DNA from: an uncultured Ruegeria sp.
Lineage (GTDB): Bacteria > Pseudomonadota > Alphaproteobacteria > Rhodobacterales > Rhodobacteraceae
Direction of reading: 5' to 3'
Assembly (NCBI RefSeq): GCF_947497005.1
Contig: NZ_CANMFF010000009.1
Location: 62,001-126,000, forward strand
DNA: 64,000 bases
In this document: positions 35,594-46,025 of the stretch, piece by piece
How positions within the stretch are numbered: position 1 is the stretch's first letter
Layout: each line of letters begins with the position of its first letter
The notes under the pieces: model-generated
Databases searched by the model: none
Told to the model about the DNA's origin: nothing
What the model saw: the letters and a program-made list of their open reading frames with translations, nothing else
Position numbers and translations under genes: made by a program

Positions 35594-36070
35594 ATGGCCA
35601 AGCAGAAGACAGACCCGAATTACAAGGTAATAGCCGAAAACCGGCGCGCCCGCTTCGATTACGCGATCGAAGAGGACATTGAATGCGGCATTATCCTGCA
35701 AGGGTCCGAGGTCAAGTCTCTGCGCGCGGGTGGCTCCAATATCGCCGAAAGCTATGCTGCGGTCGATGATGGCGAGCTGTGGCTGGTTAACAGCTATATC
35801 GCACCCTACGAGCAGGCCAAGGTTTTCAAGCACGAAGAGCGCCGTAGACGCAAGTTACTGGTGTCACGCAAACAGATGTCGAATCTGTGGAACGCGACCC
35901 AACGTAAGGGCATGACGCTGGTGCCGTTGGTTCTATATTTCAACCACAAGGGTCTGGCCAAGATTAAGATCGGCGTCGCCAAGGGTAAGAAAACCCATGA
36001 CAAGCGCGAAACTCAGGCCAAGCGGGATTGGTCACGGCAAAAGCAGCGGCTTTTGAAAGATCACAGCTAG
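35594..36070 (+). CDS. smpB: SsrA (tmRNA)-binding protein SmpB
   Basis: A 158-residue Smp[62 protein letters not shown] and the basic C-terminal tail [19 protein letters not shown] are all present. It delivers tmRNA to stalled ribosomes and mimics the codon-anticodon helix. ATG 35594 starts the conserved MAKQK. The tmRNA gene was not seen in the window. arfB, the alternative rescue factor, is 3.2 kb upstream on the same strand. Confidence 0.97.
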   Translation: MAKQKTDPNYKVIAENRRARFDYAIEEDIECGIILQGSEVKSLRAGGSNIAESYAAVDDGELWLVNSYIAPYEQAKVFKHEERRRRKLLVSRKQMSNLWNATQRKGMTLVPLVLYFNHKGLAKIKIGVAKGKKTHDKRETQAKRDWSRQKQRLLKDHS

Positions 36071-36085
36071 AGGCAGAGCTTCGGG

Positions 36086-36502
36086 TTAATCGCCTCGCCC
36101 AGGTTCTTTGGGATTGCTTGAGAACAGTGCGATCTTGTTGCCTTGAGGATCACGCAGGTAACCGACGTAGAAATCGGGTCCATAATTAGCGCGAAACCCC
36201 GGTTGACCTTCGTCGGATCCACCTGCAGCTACGGCTGCCGCATGAAGATCCCGAACCTGATTTTGATTGCGCGCTTCGAATGCGGTCATGGACCCGTTAC
36301 CGGCCGACGCCGGACGCCCGTCGAAGGTAGGCTTGACATAAAATTCAGGAAGAATAGGAGATTGGCCGGGTTCAACGGGCAATGCATAGCTCAGCCCCTC
36401 TGGCCCTTCCTCGAGCTCGTACCCCAGCGCGAGCATAAACGCCGAATAAAACCGCTTCGCACATGTTATGTCATCGGTGCCGACTGTGATGTACGAAATC
36501 AT
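36086..36502 (-). CDS. VOC family (glyoxalase/bleomycin-resistance fold) protein
   Basis: A 138-residue single-domain VOC protein. ISYITVGTDDITCAKRFYSA at the start, then EFYVKPTFDGRPASAGNG, AAVAAGG and VGYLRDPQGNKIALF at the end follow the paired beta-alpha-beta-beta-beta modules. Metal ligands are not clearly conserved, so activity (lyase, dioxygenase or binding) cannot be said. Start ATG 36502; ATG 36544 would add a polar segment. Confidence 0.85.
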   Translation of the reverse strand: MISYITVGTDDITCAKRFYSAFMLALGYELEEGPEGLSYALPVEPGQSPILPEFYVKPTFDGRPASAGNGSMTAFEARNQNQVRDLHAAAVAAGGSDEGQPGFRANYGPDFYVGYLRDPQGNKIALFSSNPKEPGRGD

Positions 36503-36583
36503 GTTTCGCCTTTCTGCCTGAACAATCCTGTGACCTTCGAACATGTTGGCTCATACAGAATTCGGCTCAACAAATGCTGCAGT

Positions 36584-38062
36584 TCAAAATGCCATCGTCG
36601 CCTGCACAGCCCGTTGCCAGCGGTCATATGCTACGTCGCGTTCGGCTTGATCTTGCGTTGGCTCGAACCGGCGATCCAGCGCCCATGTCTTGGCAAAACC
36701 GGCCTGATCCGGATAAATTCCGGCTTTCATGCCTGCCAGCCACGCGGCGCCAAGGGCGGTCGTCTCCTGCATAACGGGACGATCCACAGGTGCGCCCAGA
36801 CAATTCGACAGGCCCTGCATGGTCCAGTCTGATGCGCTCATCCCGCCATCGACTCGCAGGATGACATCAGCGTCAGCCCCCCAGTCGCCCTGCATCGCGT
36901 GCCACAGGTCGCGGGTCTGAAAGGCGATGCTTTCCAGCGTGGCGCGGGCGATCTCGGCTCGGCCTGAATTGCGTGTCAGTCCGAACATCGCGCCGCGACA
37001 TTCGGGTTTCCAATAAGGTGCGCCAAGGCCAGTGAAAGCTGGTACCAGAATCACATGTTGGTTCGGATCGGCCTGCGCCGCCAGCTCGCCGCTTTGCGGG
37101 GCCGCATCAATGATCTGCAACGCATCGCGCAACCATTGCACGCCGGCCCCCGCGATAAAGATTGACCCTTCCAGCGCATAGGTGCGCTGACCATCCAACT
37201 GGTAGGCAATCGTCGTCAGCAGGCGGTTTTTCGACTCGACCGGCTGTGCGCCTGTATTCAGCAGCGCAAAGCAGCCCGTGCCATAAGTTGACTTCATCAT
37301 GCCAGGCTGAAAACAAGCCTGCCCGATGGTGGCAGCTTGCTGATCACCCGCGACGCCCAGAATTGGGATATTGGCACCAAATAACGTGGTGGTGCCGAAG
37401 TCCGAAGCGCAATCCCGCACTTCGGGCAGAAGGTTCAGAGGCACATCCAGCAGGTCGCAAATCTCGGCGCTCCACGCACCTTTGTGAATATCGAACAACA
37501 GGGTGCGGGCGGCATTGGTGGCATCGGTGGCGTGTACACGGCCCTCGGTCAGTCGCCAGATCAGGAAACTGTCGATCGTACCAAACAGCAGCTCTCCCGC
37601 CTCAGCCCGTTCGCGGCCACCCGAAACAGTATCCAGCAGCCATTTCACCTTGGTGCCCGAGAAATACGGGTCCAGTAGCAGCCCGGTCTGGGCGGTGACA
37701 TCATCCTCGCACCCGGCTTGCTTGAAACGCGCGCAGATATCGGCTGTGCGGCGGTCCTGCCAGACGATGGCGTTGTGGATGGGCTTGCCGGTCTGCTTAT
37801 CCCAGACGACCGTTGTTTCACGCTGATTGGTGATGCCGATCCCGGCGATCTGATCCGCTGAAACGCCGGTGGTCTCAATCACTTCACGGCATACGTGCAG
37901 AACGCTGGACCAGATATCCTCTGGGTCATGTTCAACCCAACCTTCCTGCGGGAAATGCTGGGGAAACTCTTGCTGCGCGGAGCCAACCGGCCGCATCTGC
38001 GCGTCAAACAAAATAGCGCGCGAGGACGTAGTGCCCTGATCGATTGCCAGAATATAGGTCAT
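36584..38062 (-). CDS. glpK: Glycerol kinase
   Basis: A 492-residue FGGY kinase. Start [19 protein letters not shown], then [65 protein letters not shown] and [11 protein letters not shown] mark it as glycerol kinase. It makes sn-glycerol 3-phosphate from glycerol and ATP. GGGGGAGAG precedes the ATG at 38062. No glpF or glpD neighbour is visible. It lies 69 nt downstream of panC on the same strand. Confidence 0.97.
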   Translation of the reverse strand: MTYILAIDQGTTSSRAILFDAQMRPVGSAQQEFPQHFPQEGWVEHDPEDIWSSVLHVCREVIETTGVSADQIAGIGITNQRETTVVWDKQTGKPIHNAIVWQDRRTADICARFKQAGCEDDVTAQTGLLLDPYFSGTKVKWLLDTVSGGRERAEAGELLFGTIDSFLIWRLTEGRVHATDATNAARTLLFDIHKGAWSAEICDLLDVPLNLLPEVRDCASDFGTTTLFGANIPILGVAGDQQAATIGQACFQPGMMKSTYGTGCFALLNTGAQPVESKNRLLTTIAYQLDGQRTYALEGSIFIAGAGVQWLRDALQIIDAAPQSGELAAQADPNQHVILVPAFTGLGAPYWKPECRGAMFGLTRNSGRAEIARATLESIAFQTRDLWHAMQGDWGADADVILRVDGGMSASDWTMQGLSNCLGAPVDRPVMQETTALGAAWLAGMKAGIYPDQAGFAKTWALDRRFEPTQDQAERDVAYDRWQRAVQATMAF

Positions 38063-38131
38063 GTCCGCTCTCCCCCAGTATCGTTTTGCGGGACTTTAGC
38101 GCAAACAACGGCGAAGGGGCCAGAGCAGAAA

Positions 38132-38983
38132 TCAGGCCGGATTGACCGGAATATTGTCGATCAGGCGGACGCCGTCTGCCCAGGCCGTAACGAACAGACG
38201 GGCGGGCTTGCTGGCACGGGGCAAGCTTTCCAGCGTTTCGGCGCAGCGCAGGTCGATATATTCAACTTCCGTAAAACCTGCGTTCAGTAATGCTGCCTTT
38301 GCATCTTGCGCCAGAGTGACAAAATCCTTGCCTGCTGCAAGGTCCTTTGCAAGTTGTCGCATGATTTCATTCATAAGTGCGGCGATCTTCAAGCCCTCGG
38401 GCGAAAGCAGCAGATTGCGGGACGACATTGCCAACCCCGAAGGTTCGCGCACAGTCGGGCAACCGATTACTTCGATTGGTATGTTCAGATCGCGCGCCAT
38501 TCGGCGAACTACCAACAGCTGCTGATAGTCTTTTTCGCCGAAATAGGCTCTGTCAGCCTGCGTTTGCAAGAACAGCTTAGCGACGACGGTGGCAACGCCT
38601 TCGAAATGGCCAGGACGAAAGGGGCCTTCCATCATGTCGGTCAAACCGGCCACCGAAACCGTGGTGGAAAAACCGTCAGGATAGATGTCCTGCGGGTCTG
38701 GGACATAGATCACGTCCACACCATAACGGGACAGTTTTTGGGCGTCCTCATGTTCGGTGCGGGGATAATTCGTCAGATCTTCAGGATTGTTGAACTGCTT
38801 GGGGTTCACAAAGATTGTCACGATGACCCGGTCGCAGCCTTCTTTCGCGGCCTGCGCCAGTGACAAATGCCCTTCGTGCAGCGCACCCATGGTCGGAACA
38901 ACGCCGATAGTCTCACCGTTCCTATGCCATTCGTTGGTTTTGGCGCGCAGTTCGGCCAGTGAACGCAATATCGGTGCGATCAT
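38132..38983 (-). CDS. panC: Pantothenate synthetase (pantoate-beta-alanine ligase)
   Basis: A 283-residue PanC. ATP-binding [15 protein letters not shown] (HIGH-type), [48 protein letters not shown] and [14 protein letters not shown] are diagnostic. It joins pantoate and beta-alanine, the last step of vitamin B5 synthesis in the cytoplasm. The start overlaps the panB stop by 4 nt, the usual panBC operon. Confidence 0.98.
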   Translation of the reverse strand: MIAPILRSLAELRAKTNEWHRNGETIGVVPTMGALHEGHLSLAQAAKEGCDRVIVTIFVNPKQFNNPEDLTNYPRTEHEDAQKLSRYGVDVIYVPDPQDIYPDGFSTTVSVAGLTDMMEGPFRPGHFEGVATVVAKLFLQTQADRAYFGEKDYQQLLVVRRMARDLNIPIEVIGCPTVREPSGLAMSSRNLLLSPEGLKIAALMNEIMRQLAKDLAAGKDFVTLAQDAKAALLNAGFTEVEYIDLRCAETLESLPRASKPARLFVTAWADGVRLIDNIPVNPA

Positions 38984-39819
38984 GTCTTGCGTCCTTTGGC
39001 CGGAGCCTGATCGGCAAAGACATGTTCCTCTGCCGGGAAAGTTCGAGCCCGAACTTCGGCAGCGTATTCTGCTATAGCGGCTTCAGCCAACGGGCCCAGC
39101 TCGGCATAGCGTTTGACGAATTTGGGTTTGAAGGCGGTGAAAAAACCGACCATGTCGTCCACGACCAGAATCTGACCGTCACACCCTGCGGATGCACCGA
39201 TTCCGATGGTGGGAATCGCAATCTCTTCGGTGATCTGGTCGGCCAGAACCTGAGGAACTTTTTCAAGCACCGCGGAAAACGCACCAGCCTCGGCCACCGC
39301 ACGGGCATCTGCCAAGACGGTTTCGGCCTGTTCGTCACGGCCCTGTACCTTGTAGCCGCCCAGTGTGTTGATCGATTGCGGGGTCAGGCCGATATGAGCC
39401 ATCACAGGGATGCCGCGCGTGACAAGAAAGCGGATGGTTTCGGCCATGTCGACCCCGCCTTCAAGTTTGACCGCGCCAGCCCCGGTATCTGCCATCAGGC
39501 GGGCAGCATTGCGAAAGGCTTGTGCCGGGCTTTCTTCATAGCTCCCGAAAGGCATGTCGATGACCATCATCGCCTGGTCCAGACCACGTGAAACAGCCTG
39601 ACCGTGCAGGATCATCATCTCCATCGTGACCCCCAGTGTGGATTCCAGCCCGTGCAGCACCATACCTACGCTGTCACCGACCAGAACAAAGTCGCAATGC
39701 GCGTCCATCAGGCGCGCCATCGGTGTGGTATAGGCGGTCAGCGAGACCAGCGGTTCGCCGCCTTTTCGGGCGCGAATATCCTCGGCATTCGGGGCTTTCT
39801 TGCGGGCGGTGGCGCTCAT
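38980..39819 (-). CDS. panB: 3-methyl-2-oxobutanoate hydroxymethyltransferase
   Basis: A 279-residue Pan[69 protein letters not shown] and [19 protein letters not shown] are the Mg-binding and substrate loops of ketopantoate hydroxymethyltransferase. It uses methylene-tetrahydrofolate to make ketopantoate. panE is not here. Divergent from the ABC importer operon with 170 nt between starts. Confidence 0.98.
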   Translation of the reverse strand: MSATARKKAPNAEDIRARKGGEPLVSLTAYTTPMARLMDAHCDFVLVGDSVGMVLHGLESTLGVTMEMMILHGQAVSRGLDQAMMVIDMPFGSYEESPAQAFRNAARLMADTGAGAVKLEGGVDMAETIRFLVTRGIPVMAHIGLTPQSINTLGGYKVQGRDEQAETVLADARAVAEAGAFSAVLEKVPQVLADQITEEIAIPTIGIGASAGCDGQILVVDDMVGFFTAFKPKFVKRYAELGPLAEAAIAEYAAEVRARTFPAEEHVFADQAPAKGRKT

Positions 39820-39989
39820 GTGTCGCTCCTGCAGGTATTATGTTGCAGTGCGGCATAGCAGATCAGACGGGGCCTAAGAAACCCCGGTTGCGCGAACATT
39901 CCCTTGATTGACCTCAGGTTTACAGGAAGACTGTCGGTAAAACGGCCCTGAAAACAAGGGCACAAACAGTTTCAGTAGGGAGAGTTCAC

Positions 39990-41477
39990 ATGACAAAATT
40001 CATGTTCCGGACAATTGCATCGACCCTGGCCGTAGGGGCCAGCCTGCTTGCCACGCAAGCATTGGCTAGGTCGGACATCACCATCGCAATGCAACTTGAA
40101 CCCCCGCATCTGGATCCCACCAGCGCCGCGGCGCAGGCCATCGACTCGGTGGTCTATACCAATATTTTCGAAGGTCTTACCCGTTTCATGGGCGATGGTT
40201 CGGTCGTGCCTGGCCTTGCCGAAAGCTGGGAGATTTCCGAAGACGGTACGGTTTACACCTTTAAACTGCGCGACGGTGTGACCTTCCATGACGGTACCAC
40301 CATGGACGCTGAAGACGTCAAATTCAGCCTCGACCGGGCAACCGCCGAAGACAGCGCTAATGCGCAGAAAGCCCTGTTTGCCGGGATTGACAGCGTTGAG
40401 GCCGTGGACCCGCTCACTGTCAAAATAACTCTGGCCGAGCCGAACGGCAATTTCCTGTTCAACCTTGCATGGGGCGATGCGGTGGTCGTTGCGCCTGAGA
40501 GCGTTGAGAACATCAAGACCAACCCGGTTGGCACGGGGGCTTACACGTTTGGTAACTGGGTTCAGGGCGACAGTATCACGCTGATCCGCAATCCCGACTA
40601 TTGGGGCGATCAGCCTGCGTTAGAGACTGCCACGTTCAAATTCATCTCAGACCCAACCGCCGCTTTTGCAGCCATGATGGCCGAAGATGTGGACGTGTTC
40701 GACAACTTCCCGGCACCGGAAAACCTGTCCCAGTTCGAGGCTGATCCACGCTTTCAGGTTCTGGTTGGCTCGACCGAGGGCGAAACGATCCTGTCCACCA
40801 ACAACAAGCAGCCGCCGTTTGACGATATTCTTGTCCGGCAGGCGCTGGCTCATGCGATCGACCGTCAGGCGATCATCGACGGCGCGATGTTTGGCTATGG
40901 TACCCCGATCGGCACCCATTTTGCGCCACACAACCCGGCTTATGTCGATCTGACCGGGCAGTCCGTCTATGATCCCGAAAAAGCAAAGGCGTTGCTGGCA
41001 GAGGCTGGATTCGAAAACGGGTTTGAGACGACTTTGCACCTGCCTCCGCCATCTTATGCCCGTCGCGGTGGGGAAATCACTGCCGCACAACTGGCCGAAG
41101 TTGGCATCACCGCCGAGATTATAAACGTGGAATGGGCTCAATGGCTGGAATCGGTGTTCAAGGGTAAGGAATTCGGTCTGACCATTGTCAGTCATACAGA
41201 GCCGATGGATATCGGCATTTACGCGCGGCCTGACTATTACTTCCAGTATGACAGCACGGATTTTCAGGCATTGATGGATGCGTTGAATACCACCACTGAT
41301 CCCGAAGAACGCACCCGCCTGTTGGGAGAGGCGCAGCGTCTCATCTCAAGTGATTATGTTAACGGATATCTGTTCCAACTGGCCAAGCTGGGGGTTGCGA
41401 AGGCCGGTGTTAAGGGCCTGTGGGAAAACGCGCCCACGGCCGCAATTGATCTGACGCAGATCAGTTGGTCTGAGTAA
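39990..41477 (+). CDS. ABC importer substrate-binding protein, oligopeptide (family 5) type
   Basis: A 495-residue periplasmic binding protein with signal peptide (FRTIASTLAVGASLLATQALA). TIAMQLEPPHLDPT, VYTNIFEGLTRF, VPGLAESWEISEDG, TFHDGTTMDAEDVKFSLDRA and GTGAYTFGNW match DppA/GsiB-type receptors for peptides, opines, glutathione or similar compounds. GGGAGAG precedes ATG 39990. First gene of the operon: binding protein, ligand-gated channel, two permeases, double ATPase, aldehyde dehydrogenase. A hairpin follows the gene, typical for making the receptor in excess. Confidence 0.94.
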   Translation: MTKFMFRTIASTLAVGASLLATQALARSDITIAMQLEPPHLDPTSAAAQAIDSVVYTNIFEGLTRFMGDGSVVPGLAESWEISEDGTVYTFKLRDGVTFHDGTTMDAEDVKFSLDRATAEDSANAQKALFAGIDSVEAVDPLTVKITLAEPNGNFLFNLAWGDAVVVAPESVENIKTNPVGTGAYTFGNWVQGDSITLIRNPDYWGDQPALETATFKFISDPTAAFAAMMAEDVDVFDNFPAPENLSQFEADPRFQVLVGSTEGETILSTNNKQPPFDDILVRQALAHAIDRQAIIDGAMFGYGTPIGTHFAPHNPAYVDLTGQSVYDPEKAKALLAEAGFENGFETTLHLPPPSYARRGGEITAAQLAEVGITAEIINVEWAQWLESVFKGKEFGLTIVSHTEPMDIGIYARPDYYFQYDSTDFQALMDALNTTTDPEERTRLLGEAQRLISSDYVNGYLFQLAKLGVAKAGVKGLWENAPTAAIDLTQISWSE

Positions 41478-41487
41478 TGAATGAACC

Positions 41488-41508
41488 GGGGCCGTCCGGT
41501 GCGGCCCC
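41488..41508 (+). terminator. Hairpin after the binding-protein gene (partial terminator/attenuator)
   Basis: GGGGCCG-TCCGGTG-CGGCCCC, a perfect 7-bp GC stem with a 7-nt loop, 10 nt after the stop codon and 30 nt before the channel gene. No T-run, so it probably lowers readthrough and protects the 3' end of the receptor mRNA. Confidence 0.55.
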
Positions 41509-41538
41509 AGCATTCACAAGGTTTGGGTGTGTTTCGCC

Positions 41539-42609
41539 ATGACATTGTTTCGTGCCATTTACTTCGTCGCTTTTACCGTTTGCCTCGTTTCCTTTTTCCC
41601 AGACAAGGCTGTGTCTCAGAATGTGTTGGGGGGGCACTTGGACGCTCTGGCCGGAACACCGGAAAACCCGCTGGAGGTTGGCGTCGGCATCCGCATCGAC
41701 CAAATCACAGGCGTCGATCAAAAGGCCGAAAACTATGGCGCGGTAGTTGTTTTGCGGGTGGAATGGACGGACCCGGCACTCGCATATGATCACGAAGAAC
41801 TGGGGCGCGATATCCGGGTCTTCAACCCGCCTGACCTTGCCAACCATGCAGCTGAGGTCGGCGCTGTCATGCCTGCTTTTGTCATTCACAACCAGCAATC
41901 CAACAAGTGGATACACGAATCTGCGGCGTCTTTGCGGTATGACGGGCGCGTTGTCTATGTTGAGAAGTCCTCGCTGATATTACAGGCGCCGCATTTTGAT
42001 TTCCGGAAATACCCATTCGACACGCAGGAATTTCACTTTGAGGTCGTATCAATTTTTCCAACTGAATATGTCTCTTACTACCCGTTGGAGGAGTTTTCCG
42101 GCCTTGGCGACCTGCTGGGCGAAGAAGAGTGGATTTTGAACAATGCACGACTGGAAGCGTCCGAGGTCATGGGGCTGTCCGGCAGGGAAAGCGACCAGGT
42201 GGCGCTTGTCTTCGAAGGCAACCGGCATCTGACCTACTACGTCATTCGGGTATTCCTGCCGATGCTTGTATTGATCTCGGTCGGCTGGGCTCTGTTTTTC
42301 CTGGATGAATATCGCCGGAGGATCGAGATCGCCGGCGGCAATCTGTTGGTCTTCGTCGCATTCAACTGGGCCATCTCTGCCGATTTGCCCAAGCTGGGCT
42401 ATCTGACATTTTTGGACTTTGTCCTTCAGTGCATGTTCTTGATGACCGGAGCGCTGATCGTGTTCAATGTCGCGCTGCGACGACTCAAAGTGTCCGGAAA
42501 AGAAGGCACGGCGCGGACGTTGGACAATTATGCGATCAAGTGGATTTATCCGTTGGGCTATGCAGCGATCGTGGCTTACGCGGTTTTCGCCTATCTTCTG
42601 GTACCTTAG
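41539..42609 (+). CDS. Prokaryotic pentameric ligand-gated ion channel (GLIC/ELIC family)
   Basis: A 356-residue protein with the whole pLGIC plan. Signal peptide (residues 1-28, ending AVSQ), then a beta-rich extracellular domain of about 200 residues with EWTDPALAY and DFRKYPFDTQ (YPFDTQ at 158-163, the Pro loop that replaces the Cys loop). Four TM helices follow: M1 about 233-255 (YYVIRVFLPMLVLISVGWAL), M2 about 262-285, the M2-M3 loop DLPKLGYLTF, M3 about 290-315, M4 at the C-terminus. GLIC has the equivalent NLPKTPYMTY loop. It forms a cation or anion channel opened by ligand or protons. It is transcribed between the binding protein and permease genes. GTG 41527, with AAGG 5 nt upstream, is an alternative start. 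Confidence 0.93.
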   Translation: MTLFRAIYFVAFTVCLVSFFPDKAVSQNVLGGHLDALAGTPENPLEVGVGIRIDQITGVDQKAENYGAVVVLRVEWTDPALAYDHEELGRDIRVFNPPDLANHAAEVGAVMPAFVIHNQQSNKWIHESAASLRYDGRVVYVEKSSLILQAPHFDFRKYPFDTQEFHFEVVSIFPTEYVSYYPLEEFSGLGDLLGEEEWILNNARLEASEVMGLSGRESDQVALVFEGNRHLTYYVIRVFLPMLVLISVGWALFFLDEYRRRIEIAGGNLLVFVAFNWAISADLPKLGYLTFLDFVLQCMFLMTGALIVFNVALRRLKVSGKEGTARTLDNYAIKWIYPLGYAAIVAYAVFAYLLVP

Positions 42610-42649
42610 ATGCTGGACCCATGCGTGATGTGACCCTAACGTGGTGCCG

Positions 42650-43597
42650 ATGCTCCGCTATGCCCTCAAACGACTGATTTCACTGCTTGTCAGCCTTTCG
42701 GTTGCCTCGGTGGTCATTTTTGCAGTGATCGAGGTTGCGCCGGGAGATCCCGCGTCGTTCATGCTGGGCGTCAACGCGCAAGAGGATACTCTGGCCGCGC
42801 TGCGTTCCGAATTGGGTCTCGATGGGTCTAAGATGCAGCGGTATTTCAACTGGGTCGGTGGGATGCTGGTGGGGGATTTCGGGACTTCGTACACCTACCG
42901 CACGCCAGTGTCCCAGATGATTGCAGACCGGATGTGGGTGTCGCTGCCATTGGCGTTATACGCGCTTATGTTGTCCACTTTGATCGCCTTTCCCGCCGGG
43001 ATTTATGCCGCCGCGCGCCGGGGCAAGCCGGGGGATCTGGCGGTGATGGGAGCCACGCAGCTTGGAATAGCGGTCCCCAATTTCTGGTTCGCGATGATGC
43101 TTGTGCTGATCTTTGCCATCAATTTGCGCTGGTTTAACGCTGGCGGGTTTGTCGGTTGGGGTGAAGGGGTGTTACCGGGCTTACATTCACTGACACTGCC
43201 TGCAGTGGCTCTGGCCTTACCACAGGCGGCGATCCTGGCACGGGTGATGCGATCGGCCTTGCTGGACATTCTGAGCGAGGATTTCATGCGCACCGCCCGC
43301 GCCAAGGGCTTGTCCCGCCGTCAGGCCCTTTGGCGGCATGGGGTGCGAAATGCGTTAATCCCGGTGCTGACCATCATAGGTCTGCAGTTTTCCTTCCTTC
43401 TGGCGGGTTCGATCATCATCGAACAGGTGTTTTATCTACCGGGCCTTGGGCGATTGGTGTTTCAGGCGATTTCAGCCCGTGATCTGATCGTGGTTGAATC
43501 GGTGGTCATGCTGCTTGTCTTCGCCGTGATCACCGTGAATTTTCTAGTTGATCTCGCCTATGCTGCCGTTGATCCAAGGCTGAGGAGCAGGTCATGA
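42650..43597 (+). CDS. ABC importer permease, DppB-like
   Basis: A 315-residue inner-membrane permease with about six TM helices. YALKRLISLLVSLSVASVVI and APGDPA near the start, GDFGTSYTYRTPVSQMI, and the EAA loop AARGLSRRQALWRHGVRNAL-like region (SEDFMRTARAKGLSRRQA) match DppB. Ends with DLAYAAVDPRL. ATG 42650 is preferred over two GTG codons at 42641. 40 nt lie between the channel stop and this start. The next gene overlaps by 4 nt. Confidence 0.94.
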   Translation: MLRYALKRLISLLVSLSVASVVIFAVIEVAPGDPASFMLGVNAQEDTLAALRSELGLDGSKMQRYFNWVGGMLVGDFGTSYTYRTPVSQMIADRMWVSLPLALYALMLSTLIAFPAGIYAAARRGKPGDLAVMGATQLGIAVPNFWFAMMLVLIFAINLRWFNAGGFVGWGEGVLPGLHSLTLPAVALALPQAAILARVMRSALLDILSEDFMRTARAKGLSRRQALWRHGVRNALIPVLTIIGLQFSFLLAGSIIIEQVFYLPGLGRLVFQAISARDLIVVESVVMLLVFAVITVNFLVDLAYAAVDPRLRSRS

Positions 43598-44409
43598 GCC
43601 GCAACCTGATCCTCGGTGCTTTTCTGTCGTCACTGGTGGTGCTGGCCGCGCTGATCTCGTTTGTCTGGACACCCTACGACTATGCTGCGTTGGACATACC
43701 CAACAAATTGCAGCCGCCAAATGTACAGCATTGGTTTGGGACCGACCATTTCGGACGCGACATATTTTCGATGATCATGGTCGGTGCACGTACCTCGATC
43801 GCTGTGGCACTGGTGGCGGTGGGGATCGGAATGGTGCTGGGCGTGCCGCTGGGCCTGACAGCGGCCGCGCGCAAAGGATCCTGGCTGGATGAGGTGATCA
43901 TGCGTGGCAACGATCTGGTCTTTGCCTTCCCCTCGCTGGTTATCGCCATCCTGATCACCGCCGTGTTTGGCGCCGGTGCGATCAACGCCATCATTGCCAT
44001 CGGCATATTCAACATCCCCGTCTTCGCCCGCATCACCCGTGGTGCTGCTCTGTCGCTTTGGGAGCGCGAGTTCATCCTTGCCGCCCGCGTATCTGGCAAG
44101 GGCGCGGCGCGGATATCGGCCGAACACATCCTTCCCAATGTCGCCAACCTGCTGATCGTGCAGGGCACAATCCAGTTCAGCTTGGGAATTTTGGCCGAGG
44201 CCGGTCTGTCATACGTCGGCCTGGGGGCACAGCCGCCTACGCCCAGTTGGGGTAGAATGCTGGCAGATGCGCAGACAATGGTTAGTTTTGCCCCACATTT
44301 GGCTCTGATTCCGGGTCTGGCCATCATTGTTACGGTGCTCGGTCTAAACTTGTTGGGCGATGGTCTGCGCGACTGGCTGGATCCGCGGATCAGGGTGGCA
44401 CGGGCATGA
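43594..44409 (+). CDS. ABC importer permease, DppC-like
   Basis: A 271-residue permease starting ATGA on the DppB stop. It lacks much of the long N-terminal extension of DppC and begins directly with a TM helix (LGAFLSSLVVLAALISFVW). HWFGTDHFGRDIFSMIMVGARTS and the EAA-type loop LAARVSGKGAARISAEHILPN, then FGAQPPTPSWGRML-like ending (LGAQPPTPSWGRMLADAQ), are diagnostic. It pairs with the previous permease to form the channel for the imported solute. Confidence 0.94.
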   Translation: MSRNLILGAFLSSLVVLAALISFVWTPYDYAALDIPNKLQPPNVQHWFGTDHFGRDIFSMIMVGARTSIAVALVAVGIGMVLGVPLGLTAAARKGSWLDEVIMRGNDLVFAFPSLVIAILITAVFGAGAINAIIAIGIFNIPVFARITRGAALSLWEREFILAARVSGKGAARISAEHILPNVANLLIVQGTIQFSLGILAEAGLSYVGLGAQPPTPSWGRMLADAQTMVSFAPHLALIPGLAIIVTVLGLNLLGDGLRDWLDPRIRVARA

Positions 44410-46004
44410 GTTTGCTGCAGATCGAAAACCTGTCGCTGACGATTCACGGCGCACTGATCCTGAAACAGGTCAACCTGACGATCGATCCCGGCCAGATCGT
44501 GGCTGTCACGGGTGAGAGCGGCTCGGGCAAGTCGATGACTGCTTTGGCGGTCATGCAATTGCCGCCAAACGGAGCAGAGATGGATGGTACCATCCGACTG
44601 GGCGGTCAAGATTTGCTGACCCGGTCAGAGGTCGAAATGTGCGCCTTGCGTGGTGCATCCATCGGAATGGTGTTTCAGGAACCGATGACAGCGCTCAATC
44701 CAGTGAAAACTATTGGTGACCAGGTGATGGAAACGATCCTGATCCACAAGGCAATGACCCTGACCCCGGCCCGTGCGCGCGCCGAAGAGGTGTTGACCCG
44801 CGTCGGGTTGCCGTCGGATCGGTTTCCTCTGTCTCGCTATCCGCATGAACTGTCCGGCGGGCAACGCCAGCGCGTGGTGATCGCCATGGCTATCGCCCTG
44901 CGCCCCAAGCTGTTGATCGCGGATGAACCCACGACGGCGCTGGATGTGACTACGCAGGCGCAGATCCTTGATCTGCTCAAGGGGCTGGTGCGCGAATATG
45001 ATATGGGCCTGCTGATGATCACCCATGATCTGGCCGTGGTTGCGGATATGGCTGACCAGATCACCGTCATGCGTCAAGGCGAAGTGGTTGAAAGCGGCCC
45101 GACCCGACATCTGCTGCACAACATGCAGCACCCATATACCCGTATGCTGTTCGAGGCCTCTGGCCATCAGGTCACGCTGCCAGAACCCGCGCAATCCCAC
45201 CCTTTGCTGGAGGTGAATCAGGTAGTGCGAGACTACCGCCTCCCCCGCAAGGGATTGCTGGATGCGCCACGCCATCACCGGGCAGTGGACGGGGTCAGTT
45301 TCACCCTCAACAGAGGGGAACGGTTGGGGTTGGTGGGCGAGTCCGGATGCGGAAAATCGACCCTAACAAAAGCTATATTGGGTTTAGAAGAAGTGCAGTC
45401 TGGTCAAATCCTTCTGGACGGTCAGCCGGTTTTCACTGGTCACAAACCCAACCTTGCTGTGCGTAAGAAGATGCAGGTGGTGTTTCAGGACCCGTATGGC
45501 AGCTTCAACCCCCGCCACCGTGTCGCACGCCTGATCACAGAGCCTTTCCATTTGTTGGAAACCCCGCCAACCGGATCAGAGCGGCAGGATCGGATCGCCG
45601 AGATGCTGGTGGCTGTTGGCCTTGGTCCAGATGACGCAGGCAAATACATCCACGAGTTTTCGGGTGGGCAACGGCAGCGGATCGCTATCGCCCGTGCCCT
45701 GATCATTCGGCCCGAACTGATACTCTTTGACGAGGCTGTCTCTGCCCTTGATGTTTCGGTCCGGGCGCAGATTCTCGATTTACTTGCAGAGCTATGCGAA
45801 GCTTACGACCTGACATATCTGTTCATCAGCCACGATCTGAGCGTCGTGCATACGATCACCGACCGCGTGCTGGTGATGCAGTCCGGGCGGATCGTCGAAC
45901 AGGGCGAGACCGATCAGGTCTTTACGACACCAAAACACCCCTACACACAAACCCTGATCGCAGCCGCACCCCGATTGCCTGAGCTTGGGAAGGTACCGGC
46001 CTGA
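44406..46004 (+). CDS. ABC importer double ATPase (DppD-DppF fusion type)
   Basis: A 532-residue protein with two complete ABC ATPase domains. First: Walker A GESGSGKS, signature LSGGQRQR, Walker B LLIADEPTTALD. Second, from about residue 270: GESGCGKS, FSGGQRQR, LILFDEAVSALD. It powers the two permeases; fused forms are common in this family (YejF/GsiA type). ATGA overlap upstream. The second Walker B has EAVSALD in place of the usual EPTSALD; both glutamates are kept. Confidence 0.95.
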   Translation: MSLLQIENLSLTIHGALILKQVNLTIDPGQIVAVTGESGSGKSMTALAVMQLPPNGAEMDGTIRLGGQDLLTRSEVEMCALRGASIGMVFQEPMTALNPVKTIGDQVMETILIHKAMTLTPARARAEEVLTRVGLPSDRFPLSRYPHELSGGQRQRVVIAMAIALRPKLLIADEPTTALDVTTQAQILDLLKGLVREYDMGLLMITHDLAVVADMADQITVMRQGEVVESGPTRHLLHNMQHPYTRMLFEASGHQVTLPEPAQSHPLLEVNQVVRDYRLPRKGLLDAPRHHRAVDGVSFTLNRGERLGLVGESGCGKSTLTKAILGLEEVQSGQILLDGQPVFTGHKPNLAVRKKMQVVFQDPYGSFNPRHRVARLITEPFHLLETPPTGSERQDRIAEMLVAVGLGPDDAGKYIHEFSGGQRQRIAIARALIIRPELILFDEAVSALDVSVRAQILDLLAELCEAYDLTYLFISHDLSVVHTITDRVLVMQSGRIVEQGETDQVFTTPKHPYTQTLIAAAPRLPELGKVPA

Positions 46005-46025
46005 AATCATTGATTAGAGCCTGAA